Positions 24,781-29,358 of a stretch of DNA of 29,358 bases are shown piece by piece. Position 1 is the stretch's first letter; the number at the start of each line of letters is the position of its first letter. Below the pieces are notes generated by a model that made no database searches, was not told where the DNA came from, and saw nothing but the letters and a program-made list of their open reading frames with translations. The position numbers were made by a program, and so were the translations under genes. This DNA comes from Alphaproteobacteria bacterium (GTDB lineage: Bacteria; Pseudomonadota; Alphaproteobacteria; Sphingomonadales; Sphingomonadaceae). The stretch lies in the NCBI GenBank assembly GCA_028293055.1, contig JAQGLD010000044.1:1-29358 (forward strand), given 5' to 3'.

Positions 24781-26606
24781 GCCTCCACGCCACCGTCGCC
24801 GCAGTGACCGATCGGATCATCGAACGATCCCGCGCGAGCCGCTCGCGCTATCTCGACCTGATCCGCAGTGAGCGCGAGCGCGGGGTCACCCGGACCAGCC
24901 TGGCCTGCGGCAATTTCGCCCACGGCTTCGCCGCATCGGGCGAGGACAAGCCAGCGATCCGCGGCGGCCGCGCGACCAATATCGGGATCGTCACCGCCTA
25001 TAATGACATGCTCTCCGCGCATCAGCCTTATGGCCGCTATCCCGAGCAGATGAAGATGTTCGCGCGCGAAGTCGGAGCCACCGCGCAGGTCGCCGGCGGA
25101 GTGCCGGCGATGTGCGACGGAGTCACCCAGGGGCTGCCGGGAATGGAATTGTCGCTGTTCAGCCGCGATACGATCGCGATGTCCACGGCGATCGGGCTGA
25201 GCCACGGGATGTTCGAATCCGCTGCCTTGCTAGGCATATGCGACAAGATCGTTCCCGGCCTGCTGATCGGCGCGCTGCGTTTCGGCCATCTTCCGACGAT
25301 CCTGATCCCGGCCGGTCCGATGCCCTCGGGCCTCGCCAACAAGGAGAAGCAGCGAATCCGCCAGCTCTATGCGGAGGGCAAGGCGACCCGCGAGGAGCTG
25401 CTCGAGGCTGAATCGGCCTCCTATCACGGCGCCGGCACCTGCACCTTCTATGGCACCGCCAATTCGAACCAGATGATGATGGAGGTGATGGGGCTCCACA
25501 TGCCAGGCGCGGCCTTCGTCAATCCGGGGACGAAGCTTCGCCAGGCGCTCACCCGAGCCGCGGTACACCGGCTGACCGAGATCGGCTGGAACGGCAATGA
25601 TTACCGGCCGGTCGGCCTCTGCGTCGACGAGAAGGCGATCGTCAACGCAGCGGTCGGCCTGCTTGCCACCGGCGGATCGACCAACCATGCCATCCATCTC
25701 CCGGCGATCGCGCGGTCCGCCGGGATCCTTATCGACTGGGAGGATCTCGATCGGCTGTCGGGCGCGGTGCCGCTGATCGCGCGAGTCTATCCGAACGGAT
25801 CGGGCGATGTGAACCATTTCCAGGCGGCTGGCGGCGTCGGCTTCGTCATCCGCACCCTGCTCGAACACGGCCTGCTCCATGCCGACATCATGACCGTGGC
25901 CGGCGAAAGCCTCGCCGATTATGCCCGGGAACCGGTGATGGACGGCGACGCAATCGCCTGGCGCGATTCGCCGGCAGCGCCGCTCGACCTCCACATGCTT
26001 CGCTCGGCGAGCGACCCGTTCCAGCCCGACGGCGGAATGCGCCTCGTCCGGGGCAATCTCGGGCGCGCGACGTTCAAGACCAGCGCAGTCGGGCCGGAGC
26101 GCTGGACGATCGAGGCGCCGGCACGGATCTTCTCCGACCAGAACCAGGTGCTCGACGCCTTCCGCGCCGGCGAGCTCGAGCGCGATGTCGTGGTGGTGGT
26201 GCGTTTCCAGGGGCCGCGAGCGAATGGAATGCCCGAGCTCCACAAGCTCACCCCGATCCTCGGAGTGCTTCAGGATCGCGGCTTCAAGGTCGCGCTGGTC
26301 ACTGATGGGCGCATGTCGGGCGCATCGGGCAAGGTGCCCGCAGCGATCCACGTCACGCCCGAGGCGAAAGGCGGCGGCCCCCTTGCACGGCTCCGCGAAG
26401 GCGATATCGTCCGCGTATCGGCCGAGAGCGGGGAGCTCGACGCGCTGGTTCCGGAAGCGGAATGGGAGGCGCGAGACTCGGCCGAGACACCGCAGCCGGC
26501 TTCGGGTACGGGCCGCGAATTGTTCGCGCTGATGCGTCGCGGGGCGGATGGCGCGGAGCAGGGGGCGTCCGCGATGCTCGCGGCGATGGAAGAGGAATTT
26601 GCATGA
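24777..26606 (+). CDS. edd: 6-phosphogluconate dehydratase
   Basis: 609 residues. The ATG at 24777 overlaps the pgl stop as ATGA; the open frame upstream is antecedent noise within pgl. The IlvD/Edd fold carries [4Fe-4S] cysteine blocks '[11 protein letters not shown]', '[20 protein letters not shown]' and '[20 protein letters not shown]'. The segments '[14 protein letters not shown]' and '[20 protein letters not shown]' mark the Edd, not the IlvD, branch. It turns 6-phosphogluconate into 2-keto-3-deoxy-6-phosphogluconate. The partner aldolase gene eda is not in the window. It is the second IlvD/Edd-family gene here; xylD belongs to a different subgroup and is not a recent duplicate. Confidence 0.96.
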   Translation: MSLHATVAAVTDRIIERSRASRSRYLDLIRSERERGVTRTSLACGNFAHGFAASGEDKPAIRGGRATNIGIVTAYNDMLSAHQPYGRYPEQMKMFAREVGATAQVAGGVPAMCDGVTQGLPGMELSLFSRDTIAMSTAIGLSHGMFESAALLGICDKIVPGLLIGALRFGHLPTILIPAGPMPSGLANKEKQRIRQLYAEGKATREELLEAESASYHGAGTCTFYGTANSNQMMMEVMGLHMPGAAFVNPGTKLRQALTRAAVHRLTEIGWNGNDYRPVGLCVDEKAIVNAAVGLLATGGSTNHAIHLPAIARSAGILIDWEDLDRLSGAVPLIARVYPNGSGDVNHFQAAGGVGFVIRTLLEHGLLHADIMTVAGESLADYAREPVMDGDAIAWRDSPAAPLDLHMLRSASDPFQPDGGMRLVRGNLGRATFKTSAVGPERWTIEAPARIFSDQNQVLDAFRAGELERDVVVVVRFQGPRANGMPELHKLTPILGVLQDRGFKVALVTDGRMSGASGKVPAAIHVTPEAKGGGPLARLREGDIVRVSAESGELDALVPEAEWEARDSAETPQPASGTGRELFALMRRGADGAEQGASAMLAAMEEEFA

Positions 26607-27574
26607 CCGAGATCGTGGCGGTCGACATTGGCGGCACCCATGCGCGCTTCGCGATCGCCCAGGTCGAGCACGGCCGGGTCGCCTCGCTCGGTGCTGCCTG
26701 CACGCTAAAGACCGCCGAACATGCCAGCCTTCAGACCGCCTGGGAGGCGTTCGGAGTCGAGCTCGGACGGCCGCTGCCGCGGATCGCCGGAATCGCAGTC
26801 GCCGGGCCGGTGCAGGGCGAGGTGCTCAAGCTCACCAACAATCCCTGGGTGATCCGGCCGGCAATGGTGCCGGAAAAGCTCGGGGTCGAACGCTTCACCC
26901 TGGTCAACGATTTCGGAGCGGTCGCCCACGCGGTCGCCCAGCTCGGCGACGAGCATTTCCGCGCAATCTGCGGGCCGGAAAGGGAGCTGCCGCGCGATGG
27001 CGTGATCAGCATCGTCGGCCCGGGCACCGGCCTCGGTGTTGCTCAATTGCTCCACCGCAACGGTGATTATTCGGTCATCGAGACCGAGGGCGGCCATATC
27101 GATTTCGCGGCCATCGACACGCTCGAGGATCAAATTTTGACCCAGTTGCGCAAACGATATCGCCGGGTTTCGGTGGAGCGGGTCGCTTCGGGTCTCGGCC
27201 TGGTCAATGTCTACGAGGCGCTGGCCGCGATCGAGGGACGCCCCACCCGCCAGCTCGACGAGAAGGCCTTGTGGGCCGCGGCGCTGGCCGGCGAGGACAG
27301 CCTTGCGGCAGCCGCGCTCGACCGTTTCTGCCTGACGCTGGGTACCCTTTCCGGTGACATTGCACTCGCCCAGGGCGCCTCCGCGGTGGTGATCGCCGGC
27401 GGGGTCGGCCTGCGGGTTGCGGACCATCTGCCGCGTTCGGGCTTTCGCGATCGCTTCATCGCCAAGGGGCGGTTCGAGCGGATGATGGACGACATGCCGG
27501 TCAAGCTGATTACCCATCCCCAGCCCGGCCTCTACGGCGCTGCGGCGGCCTGTGCCGAAGCCTTGGGGCATTGA
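26603..27574 (+). CDS. glk: Glucokinase
   Basis: 323 residues, bacterial hexokinase-like Glk family (not ROK). The ATG at 26603 overlaps the edd stop as ATGA. Motifs: [13 protein letters not shown] (ATP phosphate loop, residues 5-17), 'LTNNPWVI', '[13 protein letters not shown]' with the catalytic Asp, '[12 protein letters not shown]', '[11 protein letters not shown]' and '[17 protein letters not shown]', then '[11 protein letters not shown]' and '[14 protein letters not shown]' at the end. It phosphorylates glucose freed by the GH3 enzymes and so feeds zwf. It is the last gene of the unit and converges on manA with a 25-base gap. Confidence 0.96.
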   Translation: MTEIVAVDIGGTHARFAIAQVEHGRVASLGAACTLKTAEHASLQTAWEAFGVELGRPLPRIAGIAVAGPVQGEVLKLTNNPWVIRPAMVPEKLGVERFTLVNDFGAVAHAVAQLGDEHFRAICGPERELPRDGVISIVGPGTGLGVAQLLHRNGDYSVIETEGGHIDFAAIDTLEDQILTQLRKRYRRVSVERVASGLGLVNVYEALAAIEGRPTRQLDEKALWAAALAGEDSLAAAALDRFCLTLGTLSGDIALAQGASAVVIAGGVGLRVADHLPRSGFRDRFIAKGRFERMMDDMPVKLITHPQPGLYGAAAACAEALGH

Positions 27575-27581
27575 ACAGATC

Positions 27582-27596
27582 CTCCCGGAAAGGGAG
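27582..27596. terminator. Weak hairpin between convergent glk and manA
   Basis: CTCCC (27582-27586), loop GGAAA, GGGAG (27592-27596) sits in the short gap between the two stop codons. Only five base pairs and no T-run on the plus strand, so terminator function on either strand is doubtful. It is listed because no better candidate exists there. Confidence 0.3.
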
Positions 27597-27599
27597 AAT

Positions 27600-28379
27600 T
27601 CAGGAAACGGAAGCGACCAGAAAATCCGCGCCGGCTGAAGCCTCGCCACGTTCATCCCCGCGGAGAAACAGGCACTCCCCGACCCCGGCGCCATTCACCT
27701 CGCCCGCCAGCGGCACGATCCACCGATCGCGCCCGGCAAGCGCGCTGGCGGCCCCCTCCCCGCCAATCACATGCACGACGGTGAAATGCGGCCCATCGAC
27801 GAGCAGACCCGCGTGGCGCCCATCCCGCGCCAGGTCGGCCGCATAGGGCTCGAGCTCCGCAACCGCGACCGCATCGTCGAGGTGGAGCTCGCGAGGCCTG
27901 CCGTAATCGTAGAGCCGATAGGTAACGCCCTGGTTCTGCTGAATTTCGACCAACGAGATTCCAGCTCCGATCGCATGAACGGTGCCTGCGGGCACGTAGA
28001 AGAAATCGCCGGGTGCGACTGGTTTCCACTCCATCAGATCGACGATCGAGCCATCGAGCGCCGAGCGGCGCAAAGCCGAAGCGTCCGTCCCCGCGCGAAC
28101 GCCGAGGCCCAGGGTCGCGCCGGGCTCGGCGGCGACGATATACCAGCATTCGGTCTTGCCGCTCGCGATTACCCGCGCGGCGGCCTCGGAGTCATCGGGA
28201 TGGACCTGCACCGAGAGCCTCTCGCTGGTGAAGATATATTTGATTAGCAGGGGAAGGTCCGCGCCATTATCGGGCTCGAACCAGATCTCGCCGGTCTTGC
28301 CCCCGGCAGCGCGCGGAAAAGGAGGTGGGAGATCTTCGCGTCCCCAGGGCTTTTCGACCGCGTGGGCCTGGAGCTTCAT
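27600..28379 (-). CDS. manA: Class I mannose-6-phosphate isomerase (cupin)
   Basis: 259 residues from the ATG at 28379, whose A is shared with the upstream esterase stop (TGATG); GGAGAG precedes it. Short form of the zinc-dependent type I enzyme: 'EKPWGREDLPPPF' at the N-terminus, 'LLIKYIFTSERLSVQVHPDD' with the zinc-binding Gln and His, the Glu of 'KTECWYI', and 'VAPGDFFYVPAGTVHAIGAG' with the last His, followed by 'ISLVEIQQNQGVTYRLYDYG'. It interconverts mannose-6-phosphate and fructose-6-phosphate in the cytosol. In this setting it may feed mannose from hemicellulose into the glucose-6-phosphate pool, or work in reverse for GDP-mannose and polysaccharide synthesis. The open frame continuing upstream in another frame of the esterase gene is not coding. 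Confidence 0.92.
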   Translation of the reverse strand: MKLQAHAVEKPWGREDLPPPFPRAAGGKTGEIWFEPDNGADLPLLIKYIFTSERLSVQVHPDDSEAAARVIASGKTECWYIVAAEPGATLGLGVRAGTDASALRRSALDGSIVDLMEWKPVAPGDFFYVPAGTVHAIGAGISLVEIQQNQGVTYRLYDYGRPRELHLDDAVAVAELEPYAADLARDGRHAGLLVDGPHFTVVHVIGGEGAASALAGRDRWIVPLAGEVNGAGVGECLFLRGDERGEASAGADFLVASVS

Positions 28380-29358
28380 CACAATCTCTCCAGCAGGGAA
28401 CAGATCCGGGTGCGGAGCCCCGCGCGGGCGACGAATCCGGATTCCTCGAAAGCCATATACTCCCCGGCTGCAGGGGAATGCCGTGGCCATTGCGGCATGC
28501 CCGGCGCGTTGGGGTTGCCGCTCCTGGCGAACGCGACCCAATAAGGCCGCAGCGACAAACCCGCGGCAGAGCGTCCTTCGCCGAAGACATAGCCGATGTC
28601 GAGGGAATGTCGGGTGCGGCCGCCGCCGGGGGCGAGGTCGAATTCGTATCGCCAGACCGCGGTACGGCGCCGGGCGAGCAGGTCGGCAAGCGCATTCGCC
28701 GGGCAGCGAAAAGTGACGTCGGTCGCGATCTGCTCGTCGCGGCTGCCGAGACGCGGATCCTCGGGCGGATCGGGTGCGTCGAGCCGGTAGAAGGCACGCG
28801 CCGCCGAAACGCGCGACCCAAAAGCCCGAGCCACAAAGGCGTCGCGATGCGACCTGCCGCCGGGCAGATCGAGCTCGAACCGGTTGTTGCCGACGATCAC
28901 CGGCCGGGGCGGCGCCTCCGTCAGCAGCTTTGGCGGCGCCTTTGGAAGCACCTCTCCGTCGATCGTCGGCCGCAGCCACAGATAGTCGTCGGCCTCCAAC
29001 GCATCGTCGTGGAGCTTGAGATCGGCGGCGAGCAGGTCCGCAGCCGCCGCGCGCCGCAGCCCGGCGAGATCGGTTCCGAGCAGGGCATCGGCCTGCCCGC
29101 CGATCGCTTCCGCCTCGGCGAGGCTGCGCGGCGGCAAGCCGAAATCCGTGGTCCCGCTCTCCAGGATCGCTTTCGCGAACAGCCCGCGCGCCTCGGGAGT
29201 CGCAAGCATCAGGGCGACATCCTGCGAGCCGGCCGATTCGCCGGCGATGGTGACGTTGGCCGGATCGCCGCCGAAGCGGGCGATGTTGCGCTTGATCCAT
29301 TTCAGCGCGGCGATCTGGTCCATCAGCGCGTAATTGCCCGAGCTTCCCCGGGCCTCGG
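28379..29358 (-). CDS. Carboxylesterase type B (p-nitrobenzyl esterase-like), 5' end cut by the window edge
   Basis: The frame is open to the right edge, so the start lies outside; the ATG at 29323 is internal (GSSGNYALMDQ runs through it). About 326 residues of a family usually near 500 are visible. 'DQIAALKWIKRNIARFGGDP' followed by 'NVTIAGESAGS' is the family signature, with the nucleophile serine in GESAG. 'PVIVGNNRFE' and 'RHSLDIGYVFG' mark the later active-site blocks; the His of HSLDIGYVFG aligns with the catalytic His. It hydrolyses carboxylic esters. Whether a signal peptide exists cannot be seen. The stop overlaps the manA start, so the two are translationally coupled, which hints at a role in sugar-ester use, for example deacylating hemicellulose fragments (inference). 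Confidence 0.9.
   Translation of the reverse strand, partial: EARGSSGNYALMDQIAALKWIKRNIARFGGDPANVTIAGESAGSQDVALMLATPEARGLFAKAILESGTTDFGLPPRSLAEAEAIGGQADALLGTDLAGLRRAAAADLLAADLKLHDDALEADDYLWLRPTIDGEVLPKAPPKLLTEAPPRPVIVGNNRFELDLPGGRSHRDAFVARAFGSRVSAARAFYRLDAPDPPEDPRLGSRDEQIATDVTFRCPANALADLLARRRTAVWRYEFDLAPGGGRTRHSLDIGYVFGEGRSAAGLSLRPYWVAFARSGNPNAPGMPQWPRHSPAAGEYMAFEESGFVARAGLRTRICSLLERL

Overview
The window is a GC-rich, densely coding stretch of an alphaproteobacterial chromosome, most likely from a sphingomonad (Sphingomonadales). The reasons are the Caulobacter/sphingomonad-type oxidative D-xylose genes, the zwf-pgl-edd-glk Entner-Doudoroff cluster without pfk-type genes, paired LacI regulators among exported GH3 and GH27 glycosidases, and the overall codon use. 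No rRNA, tRNA, CRISPR, transposase or phage gene was seen, and no gap between genes exceeds about 160 bases.

Region 1 (1-4626) looks like a cytidylyltransferase / CDP-alcohol phosphotransferase module. It holds a GT4-type glycosyltransferase (cut by the left edge), a CDP-alcohol phosphatidyltransferase on the minus strand, a second such enzyme with a degenerate nucleotidyltransferase-like N-terminal domain, and a stand-alone nucleotidyltransferase resembling inositol-1-phosphate cytidylyltransferase. A small exported DUF2141 protein converges on it with overlapping 3' ends. A TetR regulator and an acyl-CoA synthetase follow as a coupled pair (4781-6954).

Region 2 (6965-15644) is a split oxidative (Weimberg-type) D-xylose locus. 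On the plus strand are a LacI regulator, a sugar-porter MFS permease, xylonate dehydratase (xylD) and an exported GH27 alpha-galactosidase. Converging from the other side are xylX, xylB and xylC. The last enzyme of the pathway, alpha-ketoglutarate semialdehyde dehydrogenase (xylA), is absent. At its Caulobacter-type position between xylX and xylB there is only a 29-codon open frame.

Region 3 (15801-22598) holds two exported GH3 glycosidases on opposite strands, a second LacI regulator and a YdgJ-like Gfo/Idh/MocA oxidoreductase. Region 4 (22719-27574) is a tightly overlapping zwf-pgl-edd-glk operon (no eda in the window). Region 5 (27600-29358) is a minus-strand carboxylesterase (cut by the right edge) coupled to a class I mannose-6-phosphate isomerase.

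The most informative structure lies between the genes. Two palindromic LacI-type operator families recur. TGGTAGCGCTACCA and a 12/14 variant sit before xylX and before the MFS-xylD unit. An exact 14-mer, TGACAACGCTGTCA, sits before the first GH3 gene and again between the second GH3 gene and zwf. This suggests two interlocking regulons, one for xylose and one for beta-glucosides or glucose, that meet in the 156-base xylX/GH3 intergenic region and tie polysaccharide-derived sugar uptake to the Entner-Doudoroff pathway.
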